Below, in pieces: positions 1 through 8,912 of a DNA stretch of 64,000 bases (position 1 is the first letter of the stretch; each line of letters opens with the position of its first letter). Both the position numbers and the translations under genes were made by a program. The stretch spans positions 1 through 64,000 of the forward strand of contig CAWIKW010000004.1 of the NCBI GenBank assembly GCA_963836785.1. Reading direction: 5' to 3'. Source of the stretch: DASQPR01 sp963836785 (lineage in GTDB: Bacteria; Actinomycetota; Actinomycetes; Mycobacteriales; Micromonosporaceae). Under the pieces are notes generated by a model. That model did no database searches. It was not told the origin of the DNA and saw only the letters and a list, made by a program, of their open reading frames with translations.

Positions 1-4
1 GCCG

Positions 5-844
5 CTACTTCGCGGGCAGGAGCGCGTTGGCCGAGTCCCACAGCGCGCCCGGGTTGATGCGGGTCGGATGCTTGGCGATCATGGCGTCGTACAACTCGCG
101 AGCGGTCGGCTTCGCCTCCAAGAACATCTCGACATCCCGGATGTACTGCCTCGTCGCGTTGATGGTGGCCGGGTCGTCGGGACGTCCGGCTCGCTTGTGC
201 CCGGAGACGACCTCCTTGGGTTGCAACGACTCCACTGTGTCCAGTGCCGCGAGCCATCGATCCCGACCACCCGAGGCCGATTCCGCCAGATACAGATGCA
301 CGTCGTTGTAGACCGAGTCACCGGCGACCACGAGATCGATCGACGGCGCATGCAGGCAGGTGGTGCTGTCGGTGTCACTGTGACCGAGCGCCACCACCGT
401 CAGTTCGTCATCTTCGAGCTCGATCACCGGCTCGCTCAACGGCTCCGCGATGACCCGCTCCGGAATCTGGCCCGGGAAGTGTGAACTCCAGGTCTGCTCG
501 ACCATCTCCGGGGTGTTGGTCTTCATCACCTCGACGACCGCCGGAGCAGCGACAAATCGCGCTTGCGGGAACCGTTCGAGGACGACGCTGGCGCCGAACC
601 AATGGTCACCATGGCCGTGCGTGGCGTAGATCGTCGTGAGATTCTTGCCGCTCGCGGCGACCCAGTCGGTGAGGTCACGGGCCTGGTCGACCGTCATCAG
701 TGGGTCGACGAGAACCGCGTCTGTCTCGCCCGAGATCAGCGTCGCCGATATCGGCGACCACGTCACCGCCGTCTGACCCGGCGGGATCGCTTTGTTCTTC
801 GCCGCGGTGACCGGCGCGACAAACACGTCGTACGACAATGCCAT
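5..844 (-). CDS. MBL-fold metallo-hydrolase
   Basis: A complete 279-residue metallo-beta-lactamase-fold protein. The zinc-binding motif HGHGDH lies at residues 76-81. A later His (VALGHSD), an Asp (VVAGDSVY) and a final His (VVSGHKRAG) fit the remaining ligands of a dinuclear site. No signal peptide is visible, so it is probably cytosolic. The family includes lactonases, glyoxalase II-like thioesterases and quorum-quenching enzymes, and the substrate cannot be read from the sequence. It is transcribed away from the MerR-type regulator at 1008, about 160 bp away. That arrangement would allow co-regulation, but the recognised MerR operator lies close to the regulator's own start, so control of this gene is only an inference. 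Confidence 0.85.
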   Translation of the reverse strand: MALSYDVFVAPVTAAKNKAIPPGQTAVTWSPISATLISGETDAVLVDPLMTVDQARDLTDWVAASGKNLTTIYATHGHGDHWFGASVVLERFPQARFVAAPAVVEVMKTNTPEMVEQTWSSHFPGQIPERVIAEPLSEPVIELEDDELTVVALGHSDTDSTTCLHAPSIDLVVAGDSVYNDVHLYLAESASGGRDRWLAALDTVESLQPKEVVSGHKRAGRPDDPATINATRQYIRDVEMFLEAKPTARELYDAMIAKHPTRINPGALWDSANALLPAK

Positions 845-970
845 GCGGACTCCTCAGCTGTGGACGGCCTCGCCGGCCATCGTGAGATCCGTTCATGTCG
901 CCCCCAGCGTAGGTGCGCACGCGCCGTCGATCAGGCGATTCGAAGCGCGCGCGTACGTCTGAGCCAGGAC

Positions 971-1001
971 TTGAACCTGACGTAACGTTAGGTTCTATGC
1001 T
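971..1001 (+). promoter_or_regulatory. MerR-type promoter with 19-bp spacer and internal dyad
   Basis: A -35 box TTGAAC (971-976) and a -10 box TATGCT (996-1001) are separated by 19 bp, the over-long spacer typical of MerR-family-activated promoters. A near-perfect 23-bp dyad (973-995; 10 of 11 outward pairs on each arm apart from one mismatched pair, GAACCT...AGGTTC) fills the spacer. The start codon at 1008 follows the -10 box by 6 nt, so the transcript is probably leaderless. This predicts autoregulation of the MerR-VOC gene. Confidence 0.7.
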
Positions 1002-1007
1002 CGGTCC

Positions 1008-1886
1008 ATGCCGCCCGCCACGAACGCCGTCGAGTCGACGTGGCGGATCGGCGCGCTGGCCGCCGAGACCGGGCTGACGGTCCGTACGCTGCACCACTAC
1101 GACGCGATCGGGCTGGTCCGGCCGTCGGCGCATACGGCCGGCGGCCACCGCGTCTACACGCGACCGGACGTCGAGCGGCTCTACGCGGCGCTCGTGTTGC
1201 GGAGTCTCGGCGTCCCGCTGTCGGAGATCGCGGCGCGCATGAAAGACCCGACGTGGGACCTTCGGACCGCGGCCGCCCGCCAGCGCGCCGAACTTGACGC
1301 GCAGATCGAAGCGATCAGCCGCCTGCGCCAACGGGTGGACGCGCTGTTGCCGGCCGCGTCGGACGCAAGCTCCGCCGGGAGCGACGACCAGGCGAGCGCC
1401 ACGACCGCAAACGCCAACACCGCGAGCGCCAAAACCGAGGTCGATCCGACCTCGATCATCCGCGAGATGCAACGCACCGCCGCACGTCCTTTCGCGGTAC
1501 GGCAAGTCCTGGCGCTCCTGCCGTACGAGGACGTCGAGGCGGCCCAACGTCGACTGGTCGACATGTTCGCTTTCGAGGCCGGCACCGTGACGCGAGATGA
1601 CACCGGGACGGTCGTGCACGCCGAAGTCCTGGCCGGGCGCGGGTTCGTGCACCTGCATCCGCCGACGGCCTACCTGGCGTCACCGGGCGCCGATGGTGTC
1701 GCGAGTGCGGCGGTGGTGGCCGGCGTGACCGACGTGGACGAGCACGCCGCCCGCGCGGTCAGCCGTGGCGGCCGGCTGCTGTACGGACCGGCCGACATGC
1801 CGTACGGCGTGCGTGAGTACGGCGTACGTGATCACGAGGGACACCCGTGGAGCTTTCAGGCTCCGTTACCCGAGAGGCGGACGTGA
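1008..1886 (+). CDS. MerR-family regulator fused to a VOC (glyoxalase-like) domain
   Basis: 292 residues. The N-terminus (about 10-80) is a MerR winged helix (WRIGALAAETGLTVRTLHHY followed by GHRVYTRPDV). A helical segment (about 85-120) would form the dimerisation coil, then comes an Ala/Ser/Thr linker. The C-terminal half (about 185-285) resembles a vicinal-oxygen-chelate fold ending in the typical HPWSFQAP. MerR proteins sense ligands through the C-terminus, so the VOC domain is inferred to be the effector pocket. The next gene is a free-standing VOC protein that overlaps it by one base, which suggests a shared small-molecule substrate such as an antibiotic or aldehyde. The start is fixed by the promoter at 971-1001. 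Confidence 0.85.
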   Translation: MPPATNAVESTWRIGALAAETGLTVRTLHHYDAIGLVRPSAHTAGGHRVYTRPDVERLYAALVLRSLGVPLSEIAARMKDPTWDLRTAAARQRAELDAQIEAISRLRQRVDALLPAASDASSAGSDDQASATTANANTASAKTEVDPTSIIREMQRTAARPFAVRQVLALLPYEDVEAAQRRLVDMFAFEAGTVTRDDTGTVVHAEVLAGRGFVHLHPPTAYLASPGADGVASAAVVAGVTDVDEHAARAVSRGGRLLYGPADMPYGVREYGVRDHEGHPWSFQAPLPERRT

Positions 1887-2254
1887 TGACCGGAGAGGCG
1901 TCATACATCGAGCTGGGCGTGCGCGATGCCGACGCCGCCCGCGCGTTCTACGGCCAACTGCTCGGCTGGCGGGCGTCCGGCGACCGCGGGCCGGGGCAGG
2001 TGGATTTGCCGGCGCTGTCGATCGGGATCCACGACGGAGATGACTCGTCGATCTTCGAGGTCTTCTTCTCGGTCGAGGATCTCGACGCATCGTTGGCCCG
2101 GGTCGGGCAGCTCGGCGGGCACGTCACGAGTGAGGTGAACGAGAGTCCCGGGTTCGGTCGATGGGCCGAGTGCGCCGATGACCAGGGCGTCCGGTTCGGG
2201 CTGCGGGAGCGGGCGTTGCGCCAGTCCGAGCCGGCGTTCGCTACTACGGAGTAA
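1886..2254 (+). CDS. VOC family protein
   Basis: 122 residues of glyoxalase/bleomycin-resistance type: YIELGVRDADAARAFYGQLL at the N-terminus, EVFFSVEDLDASLARV in the second half, and a terminal DDQGVRFGLRE. I prefer the ATG at 1886, which overlaps the regulator's stop (TGATG) and has GAGAGG just upstream, over a start 13 codons earlier inside the regulator. It forms a two-gene operon with the MerR-VOC fusion. It may bind, sequester or convert the same ligand. The 3' end overlaps the convergent transporter gene by 11 bp. Confidence 0.8.
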   Translation: MTGEASYIELGVRDADAARAFYGQLLGWRASGDRGPGQVDLPALSIGIHDGDDSSIFEVFFSVEDLDASLARVGQLGGHVTSEVNESPGFGRWAECADDQGVRFGLRERALRQSEPAFATTE

Positions 2255-3188
2255 TCGCCGTACCCGGCAAAAGATTTGGCGTTTCGCCGCGCGCGGCGGC
2301 ACGTTCGGCGGCGACGTCGTGTTCGTTGATGGCGACCAACAGCGGTGATCTTGCCAAAAGCACCACGCCGAAGCAGATCGCCCCGCCGGCGATCGCCGCC
2401 GGGAGGAGCCACAGGCCCTGCCGGGTGACCTCGTGGTAGACGAGGACGCCCCAGAAGATCGACACCAGCGGGTCCATCAATGTGAAGCCGGGCTGCGCGG
2501 CGAGCAGCGGGCCCAGGTGCAGCGCCCACTGCATCAGGACGATGCCGAGGATGCCGGTGCCGACCGCGCCGTACGTCTGCCAGGTGGTGAACACCCCAAC
2601 GAAGCCGCGCGCGTTGAACTGAGCGGCGGTTTCCTTGATCAAAGTGGCCGTGAGCCCGAAACTCGTGCCAACCGCGGCGCCGAGGCAGGCCGTACGCCAG
2701 AGTCGGTGACCGCGCTGCGCGGCGATCACGAGCGAGACGATCAGGCCGACCGTGGCGCCGCCAGCCAGCGCATAGATCGTCGGGGACACGTCGGTCTCGT
2801 TGCCGGGTCGAGGGTTCAGCACGGCCAGCAGGACGATCATGGCGCCGGTCATGATCAGGATTCCGGTCCATTCGCTCCGGCCGAGCGAGGTATGGAACAC
2901 GCGGGAGGCCACCAGCAGCGTCAGCGGCACTTCGAGTGTGATGATCGTTTCGACCGACGACAGCTGCCCGTACCCGAGCGCGACCGCCTGGAAGACGAAT
3001 GAACCGACCATGCCGCCAAAGCCCAGCAGCCAGGTCGGACGGTGCAGGAGATCCCAGAGCAGCGGCAGCCCGAAGGCCTGGTTCGGCGACCCCTCCAGAC
3101 TCGCCTTGCGTTGCATGACATTGGCCAGCGCGTTTCCGCACGCCGCCACCGCAGCAAGAAAGAAACTCAACAATGTTGCCCCGCTCAC
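2244..3188 (-). CDS. DMT-superfamily (EamA-like) transporter
   Basis: 314 residues with about nine or ten hydrophobic segments, beginning directly with a membrane helix (LLSFFLAAVAACGNALANVM). Length and the tandem duplicated architecture fit drug/metabolite transporters of the EamA type, which act in the inner membrane as exporters or exchangers. The C-terminal tail is cytosolic and charged. The substrate is unknown. It is convergent with the VOC gene and overlaps it by 11 bp, and it has no obvious operon partner. EamA-type identity is from overall topology rather than a diagnostic motif. Confidence 0.75.
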   Translation of the reverse strand: MSGATLLSFFLAAVAACGNALANVMQRKASLEGSPNQAFGLPLLWDLLHRPTWLLGFGGMVGSFVFQAVALGYGQLSSVETIITLEVPLTLLVASRVFHTSLGRSEWTGILIMTGAMIVLLAVLNPRPGNETDVSPTIYALAGGATVGLIVSLVIAAQRGHRLWRTACLGAAVGTSFGLTATLIKETAAQFNARGFVGVFTTWQTYGAVGTGILGIVLMQWALHLGPLLAAQPGFTLMDPLVSIFWGVLVYHEVTRQGLWLLPAAIAGGAICFGVVLLARSPLLVAINEHDVAAERAAARGETPNLLPGTAITP

Positions 3189-3367
3189 TTGGGCACCTTA
3201 ATCAATCCTGAGACGCTGCGGTCGGAGTGTCGGCCTAATCACGGTCGGCTGATTCTCTCGGCGGCCAAATGAGGGCTTCATGCGATCGCCGAGGCCGCTG
3301 AGGGAACGCACATCTTGGTCGAACCAGCCGTGTGCCGTGGATGTTCCGGCTAGGCACTGTTCCGCTA

Positions 3368-3397
3368 TTGACGGTACAGCGCAATACGTAGTACCGT
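3368..3397 (+). promoter_or_regulatory. PadR promoter with inverted-repeat operator
   Basis: TTGACG (3368-3373) and TACCGT (3392-3397, TANNNT form) are separated by 18 bp. A perfect 7-bp inverted repeat, ACGGTAC (3371-3377) and GTACCGT (3391-3397), overlaps both boxes. The ATG at 3405 follows by 7 nt, so the mRNA is nearly leaderless. The layout predicts autorepression by the PadR protein. Confidence 0.6.
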
Positions 3398-3404
3398 CCG
3401 ATCC

Positions 3405-3737
3405 ATGGATGCGACGCAACTCCTCAAGGGAGTCCTGGACGTGGCCGTCCTCGCGGTGCTCAAGACCGGCGACGGATACGGCTACGACGTGCTGCGTCGC
3501 CTGCGCTCGGCCGGGCTGGAGGATGTCGGCGACGCGTCTGTGTACGGCACGCTGCGCCGCCTCTATGCCGGCGGTGCCCTGACGACGTACGTCGTCCCGA
3601 GCGACGAGGGGCCGCACCGGAAGTACTACGCGCTCAACAAGACCGGTCACGACCAACTTGCGCAGTCCGCGAAGATTTGGCGTTCGTTCGCGTCCACGAT
3701 GGATGATCTGCTAACCGAACAGGGGGTCTCGGCATGA
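3405..3737 (+). CDS. PadR-family transcriptional regulator
   Basis: 110 residues, the usual size of short PadR repressors. The winged helix spans about residues 8-85, with the characteristic GYGYDVLRRL, DASVYGTLRRLYAGG and a wing containing GPHRKYYALNKTG. A short C-terminal helix follows for dimerisation. The downstream membrane protein overlaps its stop by 4 bp (ATGA). PadR genes are often paired with HAAS-domain membrane proteins or ABC exporters, which matches this context. Inferred role: ligand- or envelope-responsive repressor of its own operon. Confidence 0.9.
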   Translation: MDATQLLKGVLDVAVLAVLKTGDGYGYDVLRRLRSAGLEDVGDASVYGTLRRLYAGGALTTYVVPSDEGPHRKYYALNKTGHDQLAQSAKIWRSFASTMDDLLTEQGVSA

Positions 3738-4444
3738 GCACCGACGCCAACGTCGGCGGAAGCTCCGGCCCGACGAGCGCCGTTCTGCCCGGCGTGGCCG
3801 ACGCTGGCACCGGCTTCCACCCCGATGCCCGTGCCGACGCCCGCACGGCCGAGATCGCCGCCTATCTGGCCGACGTCCGTGGCGCGATGACCGATCTTGA
3901 CGCGGGGGTACGGGACGGCCTGCTGGAGGACCTTCCCGAGCACCTGGCCGAAGTGGCCGCGGCCGACCCGTCGCCGCTGCAGTCGCGACTCGGACCGCCG
4001 GCCGCATTCGCCGCCGAGTTGCGATCGGCCGCCGGTCTCGCACCGGCCCCACCAGGCGTCGCCCGTCGGCCCAACGAGCCGCTTGTCTCGTCGACTCAGC
4101 TCGCCCGTGAGTTCGCCATACGGCTCGATCGGTCGCTCGGCCGCCTGGCCGGCTACGACACGCTGCGGGAGCTGGCGGTGGCCCTGCGGCCGGGTTGGTG
4201 GGTGCTGCGCGGAGCGGGTGTCACCTCGTTCCTGGCGATGGCAGCCAGCCACGCGTCGTACTACATGAATGTGGCCGAGGTGATCGCAATGTCGCTGGTC
4301 GCGTTCGTCGGCGCGCTGATTTCGGTCCGGCTCGGCCGAGCCACGGTCCGGGCGACCGCCAGCACGCGCATGCTGGTGGCGATCATCAATGTGCCGTGTG
4401 TCTTGATGGTGCTCTACGCCGCGCTCACGATCCAGCGGTACTGA
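3734..4444 (+). CDS. HAAS-domain membrane protein paired with PadR
   Basis: 236 residues. Residues 40-75 (AAYLADVRGAMTDLD then LLEDLPEHLAEV) match the HAAS signalling helix pair found in proteins encoded beside PadR regulators. The C-terminal half holds about three hydrophobic helices (residues about 155-230). The N-terminal 35 residues are low-complexity and soluble. The start ATG overlaps the PadR stop, so the two are translationally coupled. Function is inferred only from the pairing: a membrane partner or sensor for the PadR protein. No catalytic motif is visible. Confidence 0.7.
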   Translation: MSTDANVGGSSGPTSAVLPGVADAGTGFHPDARADARTAEIAAYLADVRGAMTDLDAGVRDGLLEDLPEHLAEVAAADPSPLQSRLGPPAAFAAELRSAAGLAPAPPGVARRPNEPLVSSTQLAREFAIRLDRSLGRLAGYDTLRELAVALRPGWWVLRGAGVTSFLAMAASHASYYMNVAEVIAMSLVAFVGALISVRLGRATVRATASTRMLVAIINVPCVLMVLYAALTIQRY

Positions 4445-4550
4445 TCCGCGAACGCACCGCCGCGGCGCGGTCGGGTACAGCGCGCCGTCGCAGCCGGCCG
4501 AACTGACCGAGGCGACTCGCGCCGGCGGCGGTTCCGGCTACGGTTGGAGC

Positions 4551-5342
4551 GTGAAGATCGGATTGCCGGACCTCATCGACGCGCTCCTGTTCGACCTCGA
4601 CGGCGTGCTCACGCCGACGGCGCTGGTCCACGCGGCCGCCTGGGGCGAATTGTTCGACGAGTTCCTGCGGCAACGCTTTGGCGACGGCTTCACGCCGTTC
4701 GATCGCATCCGGGAGTACGACGACTACGTCGATGGCAAGCCGCGCGCGGACGGCGTCCGGTCGTTCCTCGCCGCCCGCCACATCGACCTGCCCGAGGGCT
4801 CGCCGGACGACGGCCCCGACGCACCGACCATCAGCGGTCTCGCCGCCCGCAAAGACGAGATCTTCCTGGCAAAGGTCGAGCGCGATGGCGTCAAGCCGTA
4901 CCCGGGATCGGTCGAATACCTGAGGGCGGCCCGAGCCGCCGGTCTCAAGACCGCGGTCGTGTCGTCGAGCCGCAACTGCGAGCAGATCGTCAAATCGGCG
5001 GGGCTCGCGGAATATCTGGATGTCCGCGTCGATGGCGTCACCTCCGCGAAGGAATCGCTGCGCGGCAAGCCCGAGCCGGACACATTCGTGAACGCCGCGT
5101 TCAAGCTCGACGTCGAACCGGCCCACGCCGCGGTGTTCGAGGACGCGACGTCGGGCGTCGCCGCCGCACGCGCCGGCTCATTCGGGTATGTCGTGGGCGT
5201 CGACCGGGTAGACCAGCATGGCGAGGACGAACACGCGGACGCGCTGCGCGAACACGGTGCCGACATCGTCGTGCGCGATCTCGCCGATTTGCTGGGTACG
5301 GACGCCAACATGCCGCCCGAGGCGCAGGGAGAAATCGCATGA
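4551..5342 (+). CDS. pgmB: beta-phosphoglucomutase family HAD phosphatase
   Basis: 263 residues starting at GTG. HAD motif I is DALLFDLDGVLTPTA (nucleophile and acid/base Asp), followed by a helical cap domain. Motif II is VVSSSRNCEQIV, the lysine region is GKPEPDTF, and the acidic motif is AVFEDATSGVAAARAG. The family interconverts beta-glucose 1-phosphate and glucose 6-phosphate. The next gene, a GH65 phosphorylase that releases beta-glucose 1-phosphate, overlaps it by 4 bp. The pairing makes the mutase assignment strong and places both in cytosolic disaccharide catabolism. Confidence 0.85.
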   Translation: MKIGLPDLIDALLFDLDGVLTPTALVHAAAWGELFDEFLRQRFGDGFTPFDRIREYDDYVDGKPRADGVRSFLAARHIDLPEGSPDDGPDAPTISGLAARKDEIFLAKVERDGVKPYPGSVEYLRAARAAGLKTAVVSSSRNCEQIVKSAGLAEYLDVRVDGVTSAKESLRGKPEPDTFVNAAFKLDVEPAHAAVFEDATSGVAAARAGSFGYVVGVDRVDQHGEDEHADALREHGADIVVRDLADLLGTDANMPPEAQGEIA

Positions 5343-7684
5343 TCACCCACGGCGCGTTTCCGATCGAGCCCTGGACGATCCGCGAGTCGAAGCTCGACCT
5401 CGACGTCCTGGCCCAGACCGAATCGGTGTTCGCACTGTCGAACGGCCACATCGGGCTGCGCGCGAACCTCGACGAGGGCGAACCGCACGGCTTGCCGGGC
5501 ACGTACCTGAACGCGGTCCACGAGTTGCGGCCACTCGACTACGGCGAATCGGTGTACGGCAACCCGAACTCCAGCCAGACGGTCATCAACGTGGCCAACG
5601 GCAAGGTGATCCGGCTGCTGGTCGACGATGAACCGTTCGACGTGCGCTACGGCAGCCTGGAGGAGCACGAGCGCGTGCTCGACATGCGGGCCGGCACGCT
5701 GGACCGGCACGCGAAGTGGACGTCGCCGGCCGGCCGGCAGATCGACGTACGCAGCACCCGCATGGTCTCGTTCACCGAGCGGGCGGTGGCCGCGATCTGT
5801 TATGACGTCACGCCGGTCAACGGTCGCGTCCAGGTCGTGCTGCAGTCGGATCTCGTGGTGAACGAGCCGATGCCGGAGCGCGCCAACGATCCCCGGGCGG
5901 CCGGCTCGGTCGATGCGCCGTTCGTACCCGAAATGCACGGCGATCGCCGCCTGCGTACGGTCCTGGTCCACAGCACACGTCGGAGCCAGCTGCGCGTCGG
6001 CGCGGGGATGGATCACATCGTCGAATGTCCGGCGGATCTCCAGACCGAGACGGTCAGCCATCCGATGCTGGGCCGGGTCACCGTCACGGTCGCGCTCGAT
6101 CCCGGTCAGACGCTGCGGATCACGAAATTCCTCGCGTACGGCTGGTCGGCGCAGCGCTCCCTGCCGGCGATCGAGGCTCAGGTCGAGGCGGCGCTGACGG
6201 CGGCCGTGGCCACCGGCTGGGACGGCCTGCTGAAAAAGCAGCGAGAGTTCCTCGACGTCTACTGGGCGCGAGCGGACGTCCAGATCGACGGCGCCGATGA
6301 CGTGCAGCAGGCGGTCCGGTTCGGGCTGTTCCATGTCCTGCAGGCGAGTTGCCGCGCCGAGCGGCGCGCGATCCCGGCCAAGGGACTGACCGGACCCGGG
6401 TACGACGGGCACTCGTTCTGGGACACCGAGACGTTCGTGCTGCCGATGGTGACCTACACCTGGCCCGAGGCGGCCCGGGATGCGTTGCGCTGGCGGCATT
6501 CCACGCTCGATATCGCGCGCGAGAACGCGGCCGGCATGGGATTGAGCGGCGCCGCCTTCGCCTGGCGGACGATCGTCGGGCAGGAATGCTCGGCCTACTG
6601 GCCGGCCGGCGTGGCCGCGTTCCACATCAACGCCGACATCGCGTACGCCGTGATCCGCCAGGTCGAGGCGTCCGGCGACGTGGACTTCGAGCGTGAGATC
6701 GGCCTGGAACTGTTGGTCGAGACGGCGCGGCTGTGGATGTCCCTCGGCGACGTCGACGCGGCCGGCCTCTTCCGGATCGACGGTGTCACGGGACCGGACG
6801 AGTACAGCGCGCTCGCCGACAACAACGTCTACACAAACCTGATGGCACAACGGAATCTCGACGGCGCCGCGAACGCCGCCGTACGCCATCCCGACGTGGC
6901 CGACCGGCTCGGCGTGACGGCCGACGAGATCACCGGATGGCGCGACGCCGCCAAGAACATGACCATCCCGTACGACGAGGTCGCCGGCATCCACCCGCAG
7001 GCGGAGGGCTTCACCGAGCACGCTGTCTGGGACTTCGCGTCAACTCCGCCGGAGAAGTACCCGCTCTTGCTGAACTATTCGTATCGGGAGCTCTACCGCA
7101 AGCAGGTCGTGAAGCAGGCCGACCTGGTGCTCGCGATGCACACGCGCGGCGATGCCTTCACGGCCGAACAGAAGGCACGCAACTTCGCCTACTACGAAGC
7201 CATCACCGTCCGCGACTCGTCGCTGTCGTCCACCACACAAGCCGTGATGGCCGCCGAAGTCGGCCAACTCGACCTCGCCTACGACTATCTCGGCGAGGCC
7301 GCGCTGATGGATCTGGCCGACCTGGAGCACAACACCCGCGACGGCGTCCACATGGCCTCGCTCGCTGGGGCGTGGATCGCTCTCGTGGCCGGCTTCGGTG
7401 GCATGCGTGAGATGGACGGTCGGTTGTGGTTCACGCCGCGGCTTCCGAGCGGCATATCGCGCCTCACCTTCGGCATGTGCTGGCGACGCGAAACGCTGCA
7501 TGTGGAGATCACGCCACAGGAGACGACCTACTTCGTCGACGACGGCGATCCGATCGACATACATCATTACGGCGAACCGCTCCGGATCGTCCCCCATGTG
7601 CGGCAGACACGGCCCAACCACAGCATCGCGGCGGGTCCGCGGCCCATGCAACCGGTCGGCCGGTCACCCCTGCGCCGGGACTGA
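5339..7684 (+). CDS. GH65 disaccharide phosphorylase (maltose/trehalose/kojibiose type)
   Basis: 781 residues, normal for GH65. The N-terminal beta-sandwich begins WTIRESKLDLDVLAQTES. The (alpha/alpha)6 catalytic barrel includes GHSFWDTETFVLPM and the general acid Glu in GVTGPDEYSA. A C-terminal beta-sheet domain follows SSTTQAVMAAEVGQ and LAGAWIALVAGFGGMR. Such enzymes cleave an alpha-glucosyl disaccharide with inverting phosphorolysis, giving beta-glucose 1-phosphate for the upstream mutase. The ATG at 5339 overlaps the mutase stop. The open frame continues far upstream of this ATG, but that part is out of register with any GH65 homology. Whether maltose, trehalose or kojibiose is used cannot be decided here. 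Confidence 0.9.
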   Translation: MITHGAFPIEPWTIRESKLDLDVLAQTESVFALSNGHIGLRANLDEGEPHGLPGTYLNAVHELRPLDYGESVYGNPNSSQTVINVANGKVIRLLVDDEPFDVRYGSLEEHERVLDMRAGTLDRHAKWTSPAGRQIDVRSTRMVSFTERAVAAICYDVTPVNGRVQVVLQSDLVVNEPMPERANDPRAAGSVDAPFVPEMHGDRRLRTVLVHSTRRSQLRVGAGMDHIVECPADLQTETVSHPMLGRVTVTVALDPGQTLRITKFLAYGWSAQRSLPAIEAQVEAALTAAVATGWDGLLKKQREFLDVYWARADVQIDGADDVQQAVRFGLFHVLQASCRAERRAIPAKGLTGPGYDGHSFWDTETFVLPMVTYTWPEAARDALRWRHSTLDIARENAAGMGLSGAAFAWRTIVGQECSAYWPAGVAAFHINADIAYAVIRQVEASGDVDFEREIGLELLVETARLWMSLGDVDAAGLFRIDGVTGPDEYSALADNNVYTNLMAQRNLDGAANAAVRHPDVADRLGVTADEITGWRDAAKNMTIPYDEVAGIHPQAEGFTEHAVWDFASTPPEKYPLLLNYSYRELYRKQVVKQADLVLAMHTRGDAFTAEQKARNFAYYEAITVRDSSLSSTTQAVMAAEVGQLDLAYDYLGEAALMDLADLEHNTRDGVHMASLAGAWIALVAGFGGMREMDGRLWFTPRLPSGISRLTFGMCWRRETLHVEITPQETTYFVDDGDPIDIHHYGEPLRIVPHVRQTRPNHSIAAGPRPMQPVGRSPLRRD

Positions 7685-7875
7685 GCAACCCCAATCCGTT
7701 GGTACGGTGTCGACTCGGTGGCCTGGCCGCCGCGTGATGATGTTGGACAAGCGCACCCATCGCCGTTGGTTGGTCGGTGCACTTGCCCAATGTCATCTCG
7801 CTCAGCATCCGGAGCGAGAGTGGCTCGCTCGGCGTGTGGGCGAAGCTGGACAGCGCCGACTCCTGAGCCATGTGG

Positions 7876-8886
7876 TCAGAGCGGCCGGCGGAACATCTTG
7901 CGGCGGGCGAACGTCATGAACCCGGCCCGCTCGAACGCTTTCGCCATGCCGACGTTCGCGGTGTCGCAGTCGCCCCGGATCTCGGTCGCGCCGTTGTCCA
8001 CCAGGATGTGCGCGCCGCGTGCGACCACGGCGGTGGCATAGCCACGGCCCCGGTGCGCCGACGCAACACCGACGAGGCCGATCACGGCCGAGCCGGCGTT
8101 GCGGGCCGGCAGGCTGACGGCGACCGGCCGATCGGCGGTGTCGTAGCCAATCTCGTACCACTCCGGCTCGTGGTCCATCCCGGCCATGTCGTCGAAGTTC
8201 AACGATGCGGCACCGCGCGCGCCGTGCTCGGCGACCTCGTCGCGGAGGATCGAATCGGCGGTGTCAACGAGCACATCGGCCAGCACGTCGATGAACGGCT
8301 CGCGCCCCAGTTCGGGCAGCGAGCGCCAGGTGAGCCGGGAGTCCTGCGGCGGCAGCGGCGTCCCCGCCCGCCAGATAAAGCGGCGACCGTCCCGGATCAG
8401 CGCGAAGCCGGCCCGGGCCAGCAGCTGCTCGCGAAACTCCGCCTTGCGCTGGAATTGTGGTGCCTGGCCCGGCGTGTCCAGGACGTGGCCCTGTTCCGTG
8501 GCGCCGAGGTTGCGGGCGAGTACGGCCGCCGCCGCGAGCAGCGCCTCACCGGTCGCGTCATCGGGCGCCTCCAGCAGCACGATGTCGACGGGGATGTCCC
8601 GGCCGGGCATCGCCCACAGCACGACGTTGCCGATCAGTCGGTCCGCGGCGTCGGCGACGAGACACCACTCGGGTCGGGTGCATTCCTTGGCCAGCAGCAA
8701 CTCCAGGTACGCCGCCGTTGACGCATTGCGCTCGCTGTCGCCGGGAAACGTGGTGAGGGCCGGGATTTCATCGGCGCGGGCAGGTCGGACAGTTAGCGGT
8801 CGGACAACGGTCACCGGGTGATTCCTCGCAATGGGTAGGCGGCGCTGGCGGCGGGAGCGTATGGCCGTCGGGGGTGTTACGGCCAC
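7876..8886 (-). CDS. GNAT family N-acetyltransferase (two-lobed)
   Basis: Up to 336 residues. The C-terminal GNAT core (about 220-336) carries the acetyl-CoA loop VGVASAHRGRGYATAV and the later NVGMAKAFERAGF. The N-terminal half looks like a degenerate GNAT lobe, as in tandem GNAT proteins. The GTG at 8886 gives an Arg-rich leader with no ribosome-binding site. A GTG at 8814, just before TVVRPLTVRPARADEIPAL, is an equally good start. The acceptor substrate is unknown. The gene lies 26 bp or more downstream of the aldo/keto reductase on the same strand and may be co-transcribed. Confidence 0.75.
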   Translation of the reverse strand: MAVTPPTAIRSRRQRRLPIARNHPVTVVRPLTVRPARADEIPALTTFPGDSERNASTAAYLELLLAKECTRPEWCLVADAADRLIGNVVLWAMPGRDIPVDIVLLEAPDDATGEALLAAAAVLARNLGATEQGHVLDTPGQAPQFQRKAEFREQLLARAGFALIRDGRRFIWRAGTPLPPQDSRLTWRSLPELGREPFIDVLADVLVDTADSILRDEVAEHGARGAASLNFDDMAGMDHEPEWYEIGYDTADRPVAVSLPARNAGSAVIGLVGVASAHRGRGYATAVVARGAHILVDNGATEIRGDCDTANVGMAKAFERAGFMTFARRKMFRRPL

Positions 8887-8912
8887 TCAATTACGCCGAG
8901 CGAGTCGGGCGT

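Noticed and set aside
4544..5338. Upstream extension of the GH65 frame
   Set aside because: It is open for 265 codons but overlaps the HAD phosphatase in another frame, and GH65 homology begins at the ATG at 5339 that overlaps the mutase stop.
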